From NCBI GenBank assembly GCA_002307315.1, contig DBTZ01000040.1, positions 31,797-61,509 on the forward strand: a DNA stretch of 29,713 nucleotides. Reading direction: 5' to 3'. Of this stretch, positions 1 through 7,993 are shown one piece after another. Numbering within the stretch: the stretch's first letter is position 1; each line of letters begins with the position of its first letter. The DNA is from Alphaproteobacteria bacterium UBA1303. Lineage in GTDB: Bacteria > Pseudomonadota > Alphaproteobacteria > Micropepsales > Micropepsaceae. A program made the position numbers and the translations under genes. The notes below the pieces were generated by a model, which was not told where the DNA came from, ran no database searches, and was given only the letters and a program-made list of their open reading frames with translations.

Positions 1-857
1 AAGAGGCGGTGCTCGGCTTCGAATACGGCTACTCGACCGCCGAGCCGGACACCCTCACCCTGTGGGAAGCCCAGTTCGGCGATTTCGCCAACGGCGCCCA
101 GGTGATGATCGATCAGTTCGTTACCTCGGGCGAGATGAAATGGCTGCGCATGTCGGGTCTGGTTCTGCTGCTGCCGCACGGCTACGAGGGCCAGGGGCCG
201 GAGCATTCGTCGGCTCGCCTGGAGCGCTATCTGCAGCTTTGCGCCCAGGACAACATTCAGGTCTGCTGTCCCACCAGCCCGGCGAACTATTTCCACGTCT
301 TGCGCCGCCAGTTGCTTCGCAATTTCCGCAAACCCCTGGTTCTGATGACGCCCAAGTCGCTGCTGCGCCACAAGCGCTGCACGTCCTTTCTGAAGGATTT
401 CGAATCCGCCAACAGCTTCCATCGCATCTTCCGCGACCGGGCGGAAAGCGTTCCCGGCGCCACCGACGTGACGCTGGCCCCCGACGGCGAGATCGAGCGG
501 CTGATCCTGTGCTCGGGCAAGGTTTATTTCGATCTGATGGAAGCGCGCGAAATCTACAAACAGGACAAGGTGCAGATCGTGCGCCTGGAACAGCTCTATC
601 CGTTCCCCGAGGAACCCTTGATGCATGAAATTGGTCGTTTCCCCAAGGCCGAGGTGACCTGGGTGCAGGAAGAGCCGAAGAACCAGGGCGCCTGGACTTT
701 CGTGCGCCCGCGCATTCAGGATATGCTGACGAAGATTTCCGGCTTCTGCCGCTGCCCGCGTTACATCGGCCGGCCGGAATATGCCTCCACCGCCGCCGGT
801 TTGATGAGCCGGCATAAAGCCGAACTGAAAGCCTTACTCGAAGAGGCGATGACATGA
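1..857 (+). CDS. sucA: 2-oxoglutarate dehydrogenase E1 component, C-terminal part (5' end outside window)
   Basis: This is the thiamine-diphosphate E1 subunit that decarboxylates 2-oxoglutarate and reductively succinylates the lipoyl group of E2 in the TCA cycle. Only about the last 285 residues are present; the reading frame is already open at base 3. Visible family features are the run ending in YGYS followed by WEAQFGDFANGAQ, the LLLPHGYEGQGPEHSSAR segment and the PKSLLRH segment, all typical of the transketolase pyrimidine-binding and C-terminal domains of OGDH E1. The C-terminal end has the WVQEEPKNQGAW stretch. The stop overlaps the start of sucB by 4 bp (ATGA), so the two are translationally coupled. 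No internal break is seen. Identification is from recognised family sequence. Confidence 0.96.
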   Translation, partial: EAVLGFEYGYSTAEPDTLTLWEAQFGDFANGAQVMIDQFVTSGEMKWLRMSGLVLLLPHGYEGQGPEHSSARLERYLQLCAQDNIQVCCPTSPANYFHVLRRQLLRNFRKPLVLMTPKSLLRHKRCTSFLKDFESANSFHRIFRDRAESVPGATDVTLAPDGEIERLILCSGKVYFDLMEAREIYKQDKVQIVRLEQLYPFPEEPLMHEIGRFPKAEVTWVQEEPKNQGAWTFVRPRIQDMLTKISGFCRCPRYIGRPEYASTAAGLMSRHKAELKALLEEAMT

Positions 858-1939
858 GCACGGAAATCAAAGTCCCCGAAATGGGCGAATCCGTTTCGGA
901 AGCCACCGTCGCCCGCTGGTTCAAGCAGGTCGGCGATGCGGTCGTGCGCGACGAGCCGCTGTTGGAACTCGAAACCGACAAGGTGACGGTGGAGGTGCCG
1001 TCTCCGACCGACGGCGCATTGGAACGCATCGACGTCGATAACGGCGGCACGGTTACCGTCGGCGCCGTTCTCGGCGCGGTGAACGAGGGCGCCTCGGGCA
1101 ACCCGACGCCGGTCATCACCAACAATCCCGAAGCGGTGTCGCCCAAGCGCGAGGCCCCGCAGGCGCCTACGCTGCTCGCTTCGCTGGACGGCGCCGCGCC
1201 GCCCGTGTCGCCCGCTCCGTCGGTTCCGCGCCAGGTTCATCCGTTGGAAGAGCGCGTGGCGATGAGCCGCCTGCGCAAGACCATCGCCCAGCGCTTGAAG
1301 GAATCGCAGAACACCGCCGCCATGCTGACCACCTTCAACGAGGCGGACATGAGCGCGGTGATCGATTTGCGCACCTCGTACAAAGACGGCTTCGAGAAGC
1401 AGCACGGCGTCAAGCTCGGGTTCATGAGCTTCTTCGTCAAGGCCTGCATTGCGGGCTTGAAGGATTTTCCCGCCATCAACGCCGAGATCGACGGCGACGA
1501 CATCGTCTACAAGCGCCATTACGACATCGGCGTGGCGGTTTCGACGCCGCGCGGTTTGGTGGTGCCGGTGGTGGCGGGCGCCGACAAGCTGTCGCTCTCC
1601 GGTCTCGAAAAGGCCATCGCCGACTTGGGCGCGCGCGCCCGCGACAGCCGGTTGAGGATCGAAGAGCTGATGGGCGGCACTTTTTCCATCACCAACGGCG
1701 GCGTGTTCGGCTCGCTGTTATCGACGCCGATCCTCAATGCGCCGCAGGCCGGCATTCTCGGCATGCACAAGATTCAGAATCGCCCGGTGGCGGTCGACGG
1801 GCAGGTCGCGGTCCGCCCGATGATGTATCTGGCGCTGTCCTACGATCACCGGCTGGTCGATGGCCGCGAGGCGGTCAGCTTCCTGGTGCGGGTCAAGGAA
1901 TGCCTGGAAGACCCCCGCCGCATGCTGCTGGATTTGTAG
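854..1939 (+). CDS. sucB: Dihydrolipoyl succinyltransferase (E2 of 2-oxoglutarate dehydrogenase), short form
   Basis: E2 core that passes the succinyl group from the lipoyl arm to CoA. It has 361 residues, shorter than the roughly 400 or more usual for the family. Residues 1-77 form the lipoyl domain, with the lipoylated lysine at K43 in ETDKVTVEV. Residues 78-129 are a Pro/Ala-rich linker. From about residue 130 the catalytic domain starts (LEERVAMSRLRKTIAQRL) and ends with the active-site DHRLVDG motif. The peripheral subunit-binding domain that normally follows the first linker (pattern SPAVR..., GTG..GR..K.DV) is not recognisable; the linker seems to run straight into the catalytic domain. 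The start overlaps sucA by 4 bp. No lpd (E3) gene follows; the next gene is convergent. Function is secure, domain loss is my reading. Confidence 0.95.
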   Translation: MSTEIKVPEMGESVSEATVARWFKQVGDAVVRDEPLLELETDKVTVEVPSPTDGALERIDVDNGGTVTVGAVLGAVNEGASGNPTPVITNNPEAVSPKREAPQAPTLLASLDGAAPPVSPAPSVPRQVHPLEERVAMSRLRKTIAQRLKESQNTAAMLTTFNEADMSAVIDLRTSYKDGFEKQHGVKLGFMSFFVKACIAGLKDFPAINAEIDGDDIVYKRHYDIGVAVSTPRGLVVPVVAGADKLSLSGLEKAIADLGARARDSRLRIEELMGGTFSITNGGVFGSLLSTPILNAPQAGILGMHKIQNRPVAVDGQVAVRPMMYLALSYDHRLVDGREAVSFLVRVKECLEDPRRMLLDL

Positions 1940-1980
1940 CAGCGCCGTTTCTCCTTCGCCTCGCATCCGCTCGGCACTTC

Positions 1981-1996
1981 CCCCGCTGCCGCGGGG
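1981..1996. terminator. Short GC-rich hairpin between convergent sucB and helicase genes
   Basis: A 6-bp perfect inverted repeat (CCCCGC / GCGGGG, 4-base loop) lies in the 66-bp gap between the two convergent stop codons. No clear T-tract follows on either strand, so termination is only a guess from position. Confidence 0.3.
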
Positions 1997-2005
1997 CAAC
2001 GCAAA

Positions 2006-4693
2006 TTATTTCCCTCCCAAGAACGCCCCGATTTCCCTGACCGCCTCGGCCAGGCTGCAGCGCGACACCGGCGTGTCGGGAGGAAGGGCGGATAAAAGCC
2101 GGGTAGGTGTGGCGCCTTCCAAAATCACGAAGCACCCCTTATCGCTCCGTCTACGGATCAAACGGCCGAACGCCTGCTTTAGGCGCAGCCGGGTGATCTG
2201 GTCGTCGAACCCCTTGCCGAACCGGACGCGCCGGGCCTTATGCAGGATCGTCGGCTTGGGCCACGGCACCTTGTCGAACACCACCAGCCGCAGCGAACGC
2301 CCTGGCACGTCCACCCCGTCGCGCAAGGCATCGGTGCCCAACAGGCACGAATTCTCCTCGCTGCGAAACAGATCGACCAGCGCCCCGGTATCGAGTTTAT
2401 CGACATGCTGGGCATAGAGCGCCAATCCCGCTTCGGCCATCGGCTCCTTGATCCGCGCCTCGACGCCGCGCAAAGTGCGGATGGCGGTAAACAGCCCGAG
2501 CGCCCCGCCGCCGGAAGCCAGAAACAATTCGCGGATCGCCGCCGACAAGGCATCGGCATCGCGCCGGTTGACATCGCCGACGATGAAGACGCGCGCCTGC
2601 TCGCCGTAGGCAAAGGGCGAGCCGAAGCTGGCGCGCTTGGGCGGTTCGGACAAATGCTGCGCGCCGGTGCGCAACTCCGCCGCCTGCCAATCCTCCTCGT
2701 TCGCCGCATCGCGCAAGGTTGCCGAAGCGATCAGCGCCCCGTGCGCCTTGACCAGAATTTCCTCGGCGAACGGTTTCGACGGATCGACGAAGCGCCGCTC
2801 CATCGACACGTCGCGGTCGCGGCCGTCTTCGCGGGAGATTTCGAACCAGTCGCAGAAATCCTCCGCCACCACGCCACCGGACAAATCGTCGAGCATCGCC
2901 ATCCAGGCCGGCAGCATTGCCTTGGCGCGCCGCTCGATGCCGTTCGCATGCGCCTCGATCCGCGCCCGCGTCGACGGCTCCATTTTGGCCGCGTCGGCGT
3001 TGAGCTTGGCGCGCAACGCCACGGTCAGGCGCGACAGCGGCACCGCGATGCGCCGCAACGCTTCCAGCAATTCCTCCGCCGCGGCGATCAGATCGGGCCC
3101 GGCCGGCTGGGTTTCCGCCTCCAGCGAATAATGCGCATCCCAGCCGTCGCTTCGCGCCGTCACATGGGTATGCACGGCGGACAAAAACGCCTCGCCCGGT
3201 CCGCGCGGGGCGACCATGCGGCCGAGGAAACCTTCGCCCGCCAAGGCACCGGCGGCAGCCACCGCTTCGTCCAGCATGTCGCGCATATGGACATCGTCGG
3301 CGAGAAAATCCTTCAGCCGGTCTTCGAGGCCGCGCGCCCGGCTCGATCGGCCTTCCGGCCCGCGCAGCCAGCGGCGCAAATCGCTCATCTCCTGTGCCGA
3401 CAGGCTGGCGGAAAACCCGCTGTCGGCGGCATCGAACAGATGATGGCCTTCGTCGAACACGAAGCGTACCGGGCGGGCGGCGGTTTCCTCCTCGTCGCCA
3501 TCGCTGCGGGCGATCACCAGTGCGTGGTTGGCCACCACGATCTCGGCTTTGCGCGCCCGCCGCGTCACCTTCTCGATGAAGCAGACGCGATAATGCGGAC
3601 AGGCGGCATAGATGCATTCGCCGCGCCGATCCGACACCTCGCGCAAATCGAGATGGGCGGCGAGGAAGGCGGGAAACGCGGCGCCCGACATGTCGCCGTC
3701 GGGGGTGGCGCGCACGAAGCGGGCGATCAGCGCCAGCGCCACCAGCTTCTGCCCGCCGGCCAGCGCCCCGCGCTTCAGGGCTTCTTCGAAATTGAGCAGG
3801 CAGAGATAATTCTCGCGGCCCTTGCGCACCACCGCCTTGGCGCGGCGCGTGTCGGGATCGGGATAGAGCTTGGCGATCTCGTCCATGATCTGACGTTGCA
3901 GATTGCGGGTGTAGGTCGAGATCCACAGACCCGGCCCGTTTTTCGCCGCCCACAAACCCGCCGGCGCCAGATAGCCCAGGGTCTTGCCGATGCCGGTGCC
4001 CGCCTCGACCAAGGCGATCTTCGGTGCGCCCTCGCGCTCGCGCGGGCTAAACGCGAAGGCGGCGGCATCGGCGAACTGCATCTGTTCGGGGCGGTTCTCG
4101 CCGTCGCCGATCAGGGCGGCGAGGCGGGCGCGGGTTTCCTCGGGCGAAACCGGCTGCGACCCGGGCTTGCCGGGCGGCGGGGCGTCCTCCCATTTCTTCA
4201 ATGTCTTCCACACGTCGAAACCGGCCAGCGGCGCGGGCTTGCGCTCCACCGGCCCCAGCTTTTCCAGCAGCGGTTCGGCCCAGCGCCACGACTTGCGCAA
4301 TTGCTCGGCCAAAAGCCGCATCTGTGCGCGGTCGGCTTCCGGGGCGGCGGCCGCCTCGTCGAGCAATTTCAGCGCCGCGTCGCGAAGGCTGAGGGCGCGG
4401 GCTTCGTCGTCGGGCGCGGGCGGCAAACCCAGAGCGGCGGCGATGCCTCCGGCGCTGGGGGTGCAAGGCGTGGCCGGATGGACGAAGGCGAACAGTTCCA
4501 GCACGTCGTACAGCGGCCGCGTCACCGATGCCTTTAAGCGCCCGCCGACGAAGGGCGCATGCGCCACCAGCACCTCGCCCTTGCGGAACAGGGCGGCGGC
4601 CTCGGGCAGATCCGCCAAGCGGCAAGCCCCGCCTTGGGCGAGGATGGCGTGGGTTCCCGAGGGCACCAGGGCGGGCAAATCGGCGACGTTCAT
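2006..4693 (-). CDS. ATP-dependent DNA helicase, DinG/XPD-type superfamily 2 with Fe-S cluster
   Basis: An 895-residue helicase of the DinG family, expected to unwind DNA 5'-3' and to act on R-loops or damaged DNA. Walker A is AGTGIGKT at residues 231-238. The four cysteines of the family's 4Fe-4S cluster are at about 298, 360, 365 and 371. Walker B is a DEGH box at 414-417 in place of DEAH, and motif VI is QAFGRLIRR near the C-terminus. The first about 200 residues precede the helicase core and match no domain I recognise; they are not an obvious DnaQ-type exonuclease, which some DinG proteins carry. It is divergent from lysK with 130 bp between start codons. E. coli dinG is shorter (about 716 aa), so I give no symbol. 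Family call is confident, exact orthology is not. Confidence 0.9.
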   Translation of the reverse strand: MNVADLPALVPSGTHAILAQGGACRLADLPEAAALFRKGEVLVAHAPFVGGRLKASVTRPLYDVLELFAFVHPATPCTPSAGGIAAALGLPPAPDDEARALSLRDAALKLLDEAAAAPEADRAQMRLLAEQLRKSWRWAEPLLEKLGPVERKPAPLAGFDVWKTLKKWEDAPPPGKPGSQPVSPEETRARLAALIGDGENRPEQMQFADAAAFAFSPREREGAPKIALVEAGTGIGKTLGYLAPAGLWAAKNGPGLWISTYTRNLQRQIMDEIAKLYPDPDTRRAKAVVRKGRENYLCLLNFEEALKRGALAGGQKLVALALIARFVRATPDGDMSGAAFPAFLAAHLDLREVSDRRGECIYAACPHYRVCFIEKVTRRARKAEIVVANHALVIARSDGDEEETAARPVRFVFDEGHHLFDAADSGFSASLSAQEMSDLRRWLRGPEGRSSRARGLEDRLKDFLADDVHMRDMLDEAVAAAGALAGEGFLGRMVAPRGPGEAFLSAVHTHVTARSDGWDAHYSLEAETQPAGPDLIAAAEELLEALRRIAVPLSRLTVALRAKLNADAAKMEPSTRARIEAHANGIERRAKAMLPAWMAMLDDLSGGVVAEDFCDWFEISREDGRDRDVSMERRFVDPSKPFAEEILVKAHGALIASATLRDAANEEDWQAAELRTGAQHLSEPPKRASFGSPFAYGEQARVFIVGDVNRRDADALSAAIRELFLASGGGALGLFTAIRTLRGVEARIKEPMAEAGLALYAQHVDKLDTGALVDLFRSEENSCLLGTDALRDGVDVPGRSLRLVVFDKVPWPKPTILHKARRVRFGKGFDDQITRLRLKQAFGRLIRRRSDKGCFVILEGATPTRLLSALPPDTPVSRCSLAEAVREIGAFLGGK

Positions 4694-4754
4694 GGTCTTG
4701 GTTTAGCCATTGCCGCAGCGGAACGAAAGGAGAATAGCCTCATCCGGCGAAGCG

Positions 4755-4783
4755 TTGACGCGCAAGCCCCCGACGCCTAGCTT
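4755..4783 (+). promoter_or_regulatory. Candidate sigma-70 promoter of lysK
   Basis: TTGACG at 4755-4760 and TAGCTT at 4778-4783 are separated by 17 bp. The -35 box matches the consensus at 5 of 6 bases; the -10 box keeps only the key T, A and final T. Transcription would begin near 4790, giving a leader of about 34 nt to the ATG at 4824. This argues against the upstream in-frame ATG at 4710 as the real start. Confidence 0.4.
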
Positions 4784-4823
4784 CCGGCCCTCCCGAACCG
4801 TCACGAAAGGTATTTTGTCCGCT

Positions 4824-6416
4824 ATGTCCGAATTGCCGCATCCGTCGTGCGAAATCGCCCTCAACGCCCGTGCCTGGCCGTTCGAGGAGGCGCGCAAGCT
4901 GCTCAAGCGGCTGGAGCGGTTGAAGAAAACCGAGGTGTTGTTCGAGACCGGCTACGGCCCGTCCGGCCTGCCGCACATCGGCACCTTCGGCGAGGTGGCG
5001 CGCACCACCTGGGTGCGCCGGGCGTTCCAGGCGATGAGCGACGTGCCGACCCGGCTGGTGGCGTTCTCCGACGACATGGACGGCTTGCGCAAAGTTCCCG
5101 ACAACGTGCCGAATAAGGAGATGCTGGCGCAGCATTTGGGCAAGTCGCTGACCGAGGTGCCCGATCCGTTCGGAAAATTCCCCAGCTTCGGCGCCCACAA
5201 CAACGCGCGTCTGAAGGCATTCCTCGACCGCTTCGGCTTCGAATACGAATTCCTGTCGGCCACCGATTGCTACAAGTCGGGCAAGTTCGACGCCGCATTG
5301 CTGACCGTGCTTCGCCATTACGAGAAGGTCAAAGCCATCGTGATGCCGACCCTGGGCGACGAGCGGCAGGCAACCTATTCGCCGTTCCTGCCGATTTCGC
5401 CCAAGACCGGCATCGTGCTGCAGGTGCCGATTTTGGCGACCGACGCCGCGGCCGGCACCGTCACCTTCGAAGAGATGGGCGAGCGCATCACTCTGCCGGT
5501 GACCGGCGGCCATGTGAAGCTGCAATGGAAGGCCGACTGGGCGATGCGCTGGTTCGCCATGGGCGTCGATTACGAAATGTCGGGCAAGGATCTGATTTCG
5601 TCGGTCGAGCTGTCCTCGAAGATCGTGCGCGCTTTGGGCGGCACCCCGCCCGACGGCTTCAACTACGAACTGTTCCTCGACGAGGCGGGCCAGAAGATTT
5701 CCAAGTCCAAGGGCAACGGGCTGTCGGTCGAAGAGTGGCTGACCTACGGCTCCGAGGAAAGCCTTGCCTTGTTCATGTTTCAGAAGCCGCGTGCCGCCAA
5801 GCGGATGTATTTCGACGTCATTCCCAAGGCGGTGGACGAATACGCGGCGTTTCTGGAATCCGTGCGCGCCGAAACCGATCCGGCCAAGGCGCTGGAAAAT
5901 CCGGCTTGGCACATCCACCACGGCAAGCCGCCGGCCGAGACCTATCCGGTCAGCTTCGCGCTGCTGCTCAATCTGGTCAGCGCCTCGAATGCCGACCGGC
6001 CGGACATCCTGTGGGGCTTCATCAAATCCTATGCACCGGATGCCTCGCCCGAAAAGAACCCCGGTTTGGACAAACAGGTCGGTTTTGCCATCCGCTATTA
6101 CGAAGACTTCGTGCGGCCGACCAAACAATATCGCGCCCCGACCGAGCGGGAACGCGCGGCGCTTCTCGAATTGGCGCAGGTGCTGCGCGGGCTGGGCAAC
6201 GAGCGCGACGGGGCCAAGGTGCAGAACGAGGTCTACGAGGTGGGCAAGCGCCACCAGTTCGAGCCGTTGCGCGATTGGTTCAAGGCGCTCTACGAGGTGC
6301 TGTTCGGGCAAAGCCAAGGCCCGCGCTTCGGCTCGTTTGCCGCGCTGTTCGGCTGCCTTGAGACCGCGGCCATGATCGAGAAGACGCTTGCCGGAGATGC
6401 GAACCCGCCGGCATGA
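4824..6416 (+). CDS. lysK: Lysyl-tRNA synthetase, class I (archaeal type)
   Basis: Charges tRNA-Lys with lysine. The 530-residue protein carries the class I signatures: PHIGT at residues 50-54 (HIGH motif) and KISKS at 291-295 (KMSKS motif), with lysine-family context FETGYGPSGLPHIGTF. Class I LysRS occurs in archaea and in many alphaproteobacteria in place of the usual class II enzyme. The frame is open back to an ATG at 4710. I choose the ATG at 4824 because it gives normal family length, starts just before the conserved N-terminal region, and lies downstream of a plausible promoter; an AAAGG about 13 bp upstream is a weak ribosome site. The stop overlaps the next gene by 4 bp (ATGA). Confidence 0.95.
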   Translation: MSELPHPSCEIALNARAWPFEEARKLLKRLERLKKTEVLFETGYGPSGLPHIGTFGEVARTTWVRRAFQAMSDVPTRLVAFSDDMDGLRKVPDNVPNKEMLAQHLGKSLTEVPDPFGKFPSFGAHNNARLKAFLDRFGFEYEFLSATDCYKSGKFDAALLTVLRHYEKVKAIVMPTLGDERQATYSPFLPISPKTGIVLQVPILATDAAAGTVTFEEMGERITLPVTGGHVKLQWKADWAMRWFAMGVDYEMSGKDLISSVELSSKIVRALGGTPPDGFNYELFLDEAGQKISKSKGNGLSVEEWLTYGSEESLALFMFQKPRAAKRMYFDVIPKAVDEYAAFLESVRAETDPAKALENPAWHIHHGKPPAETYPVSFALLLNLVSASNADRPDILWGFIKSYAPDASPEKNPGLDKQVGFAIRYYEDFVRPTKQYRAPTERERAALLELAQVLRGLGNERDGAKVQNEVYEVGKRHQFEPLRDWFKALYEVLFGQSQGPRFGSFAALFGCLETAAMIEKTLAGDANPPA

Positions 6417-7168
6417 TGCGGGCGCTGGTCTTCGCGCTGCTGCTGGTCTCTTCCGCCTATGCCGACGATCCCGCCCGGCTGATCGCCGCCGGAAAATACG
6501 ACGAAGCGATTGCGGCCGGTTCGGCCCAAAACACCGCGGTCGGGTTTTCCCTGGCGGCGCGCGCCGCGCTGACCGATGATGTTTCGCGCAATACGCCCTG
6601 CTTGGCCTGTCTGGAACGGGCCGAAGGGTTTGCCCGCCGCGCCGTCGCCGCCGATCCGAATTATCCGGAAGGGCAGATCGACCTGGCGGTGTCGCTCGGC
6701 CTTAAAACCCATATCGAAGGCATCGTCGTCGCCAAGCTGAGCGGATACCCGGAACAGGCCAGGCGCGCGATCGATGCGGCGCTGGCGGCCGAGCCGGGAA
6801 ACCTATGGGCCTTGGCCGCGCGCGGCGGCTGGAATCTGGAAATCGTCGGTCATGCCGGCACCGGTTTGGCCGATCTGTTGTACGGGGCGACGATCGCCAA
6901 GGGGATGACGGCATTCGCCGCCGCCTTCAAAACGGCACCGGACAACATCGTGCTGCGCTATCAATACGCGCTCACCCTGGCCGATTGCGACAGCGCCCGC
7001 TTTCGCGACGAGATCGACGATGCGCTGGGCCGGGCCGCGAACGGCAAAGCGGACACCGTGTACGAGCGCCTGGTGCAGACCCGCGCCGTCGCGCTGATGG
7101 ATTTGATCAAGCGCAACGATACCGCCGGTTTCAAGGCACGGGTAAAATATTATCAGGGGTATCCGTGA
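6413..7168 (+). CDS. Secreted TPR-like repeat protein of unknown function
   Basis: A 251-residue protein starting with a clear signal peptide: MMRALVFALLLVSS, with likely cleavage after AYA at about residue 17. The mature part is made of Ala-rich helical pairs resembling tetratricopeptide repeats, for example AARLIAAGKYDEAIAAG-like, AEGFARRAVAADPNYPEG, ARRAIDAALAAEPGNLWAL and AFAAAFKTAPDNIVLRYQYAL. It is probably a periplasmic protein-interaction scaffold. It starts inside the lysK stop codon (4-bp overlap), so it should be translated together with the synthetase. The second ATG at 6416 is an equally possible start. I cannot name a specific role. Confidence 0.78.
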   Translation: MMRALVFALLLVSSAYADDPARLIAAGKYDEAIAAGSAQNTAVGFSLAARAALTDDVSRNTPCLACLERAEGFARRAVAADPNYPEGQIDLAVSLGLKTHIEGIVVAKLSGYPEQARRAIDAALAAEPGNLWALAARGGWNLEIVGHAGTGLADLLYGATIAKGMTAFAAAFKTAPDNIVLRYQYALTLADCDSARFRDEIDDALGRAANGKADTVYERLVQTRAVALMDLIKRNDTAGFKARVKYYQGYP

Positions 7169-7241
7169 GGCGCGCGAGCGGAATGACTTTTTCTCCCTTC
7201 ATGGATGCGTTATTCTCGGTTCGAACGATCGAGAGACTGCC

Positions 7242-7628
7242 ATGGCCAATCCGCCGACATACGGACCGTATCATGCCAAAAACGCCAACCTGGCGGGTTC
7301 GTCCTTCAATGGCGTAAATTTGACCGGAACGGATTTCAACGACGTGAGCCTCAACCGCGCCCGGTTTCACAATGTCGACTTGCGCGACGCGACGCTGAGC
7401 GCGGCGCAGATCGGCGGTGCCGTTTTCCGTCACATCGGTCCGCCGCCGGGAACGAACGAAACGGAGGCGCGCCCGCGGCCGGTGACCTTCGATCGGGCGA
7501 TGCTGTGCGACAGCCGGTTTCTCGAATGCGATTTGTCGGGCGTCGCGATCGAGCGCTGCGATATCGCCGGCATGACCATCGAGGGGATCCCCGTTGCCGA
7601 TCTTCTGGCGGCGTACCGCAAGGCGTGA
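7242..7628 (+). CDS. Small pentapeptide-repeat protein
   Basis: A 128-residue protein with pentapeptide (A(D/N)LXX-like) repeats: NANLAGSSFNGVNLTGTDFNDVSLNRARF near residues 13-42, continuing through FHNVDLRDATLSAAQI. After a proline-rich break at about 67-80 a second run follows (FDRAMLCDSRFLECDLSGVAIERCDI). Such repeats fold into a right-handed four-sided beta-helix. No signal peptide or membrane segment is seen, so it is probably cytoplasmic. A GAGAG about 10 bp upstream can serve as ribosome site. It lies 73 bp after the TPR gene and might be transcribed with it. Pentapeptide proteins include gyrase-protecting DNA mimics, but this one is too short and irregular to say that here. Confidence 0.82.
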   Translation: MANPPTYGPYHAKNANLAGSSFNGVNLTGTDFNDVSLNRARFHNVDLRDATLSAAQIGGAVFRHIGPPPGTNETEARPRPVTFDRAMLCDSRFLECDLSGVAIERCDIAGMTIEGIPVADLLAAYRKA

Positions 7629-7652
7629 CGTTGCCCCTACGGTTGATCCGAT

Positions 7653-7668
7653 TTAGAGCGTTTCACAG
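7653..7668. repeat. Short dispersed repeat, copy 1 (TTAGAGCGTTTCACAG)
   Basis: It matches the second copy 85 bp downstream at 13 of 16 positions. Short intergenic motifs beginning TTAGAGC are common between alphaproteobacterial genes as I recall them; that family assignment is inference. Confidence 0.45.
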
Positions 7669-7737
7669 AAAAAGCGGAGCCGATAGCGCCAGCGTAGTTC
7701 GGCGAGATTCCGGTATGAAGCGCGACAAAACAAGGAG

Positions 7738-7780
7738 TTAGAGCATTTCAGTGTTTTTTCCCTAAACAAGGAAAAGCTCT
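7738..7780. repeat. Short dispersed repeat, copy 2, with an inverted repeat
   Basis: TTAGAGCATTTCAGTG at 7738-7753 begins the unit. AGAGC at 7740-7744 pairs with GCTCT at 7776-7780, and inside it TTTTCC at 7756-7761 pairs with GGAAAA at 7770-7775, giving a two-step hairpin with an uneven internal loop. It may be a small palindromic element or a weak terminator of the upstream genes. Confidence 0.45.
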
Positions 7781-7870
7781 GGCGAGCACCGTCCCCATTC
7801 GGTCGCCCGCGCATACGGAGAATTAAGCATCCTTGGCGTAATATTAAGAAATATCGACGTCGAGGATAGT

Positions 7871-7990
7871 ATGGCGGCAGTAGAAAACGAAAGGTTGAGC
7901 CTTACCGCCCCGGTCCGTCGCGGTCGTCTAAGGCCGTCGGCAATGCGCCGTTTGCTTTTTTGTATCGCCGTCGGCCTAAACGGCGGCTGA
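7871..7990 (+). CDS. Possible 39-codon leader ORF ahead of the CHASE3-type gene
   Basis: ATG at 7871 is preceded by GAGGA at 7862-7866 (4-bp spacing, short but usable). The frame reads MAAVENERLSLTAPVRRGR and on to a basic and then hydrophobic tail (RRLLFCIAVGLNGG), ending TGA at 7988-7990. Only three bases separate this stop from the ATG of the sensor gene, which has no good ribosome site of its own. The arrangement fits a leader peptide or a translational coupling device, but a chance frame cannot be excluded. There is no homology I recognise. Confidence 0.35.
   Translation: MAAVENERLSLTAPVRRGRLRPSAMRRLLFCIAVGLNGG
7931..7977 (+). promoter_or_regulatory. Hairpin just upstream of the sensor gene
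   Basis: AGGCCGTCGGC (7931-7941) pairs with GCCGTCGGCCT (7967-7977) over 10 of 11 positions with a single T-T mismatch, around a 25-base loop that includes a run of six T. It lies within the end of the possible leader ORF and 16 bp before the sensor start, so translating ribosomes would melt it. Confidence 0.45.
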
Positions 7991-7993
7991 GCC

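Larger units (their letters stand above)
7629..7870. other. Repeat-bearing intergenic stretch without a convincing gene
   Basis: From the pentapeptide gene to the possible leader ORF at 7871 I see no gene. The stretch holds two copies of a short direct repeat (7653-7668 and 7738-7753), an inverted repeat at 7740-7780 and an AT-richer segment around 7825-7860 that could contain a promoter, though no box pair is convincing. Confidence 0.6.

Noticed and set aside
2240..4537. A 765-codon open frame on the plus strand opposite the helicase gene
   Set aside because: It is antisense to a gene with clear helicase motifs, its product is Arg/Gln/His-rich with no domain, and such mirror frames are expected in high-GC coding DNA.
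4710..4823. A 38-residue N-terminal extension of lysyl-tRNA synthetase
   Set aside because: The in-frame ATG at 4710 lies upstream of the candidate promoter at 4755-4783, lacks a family match and makes the protein longer than usual.
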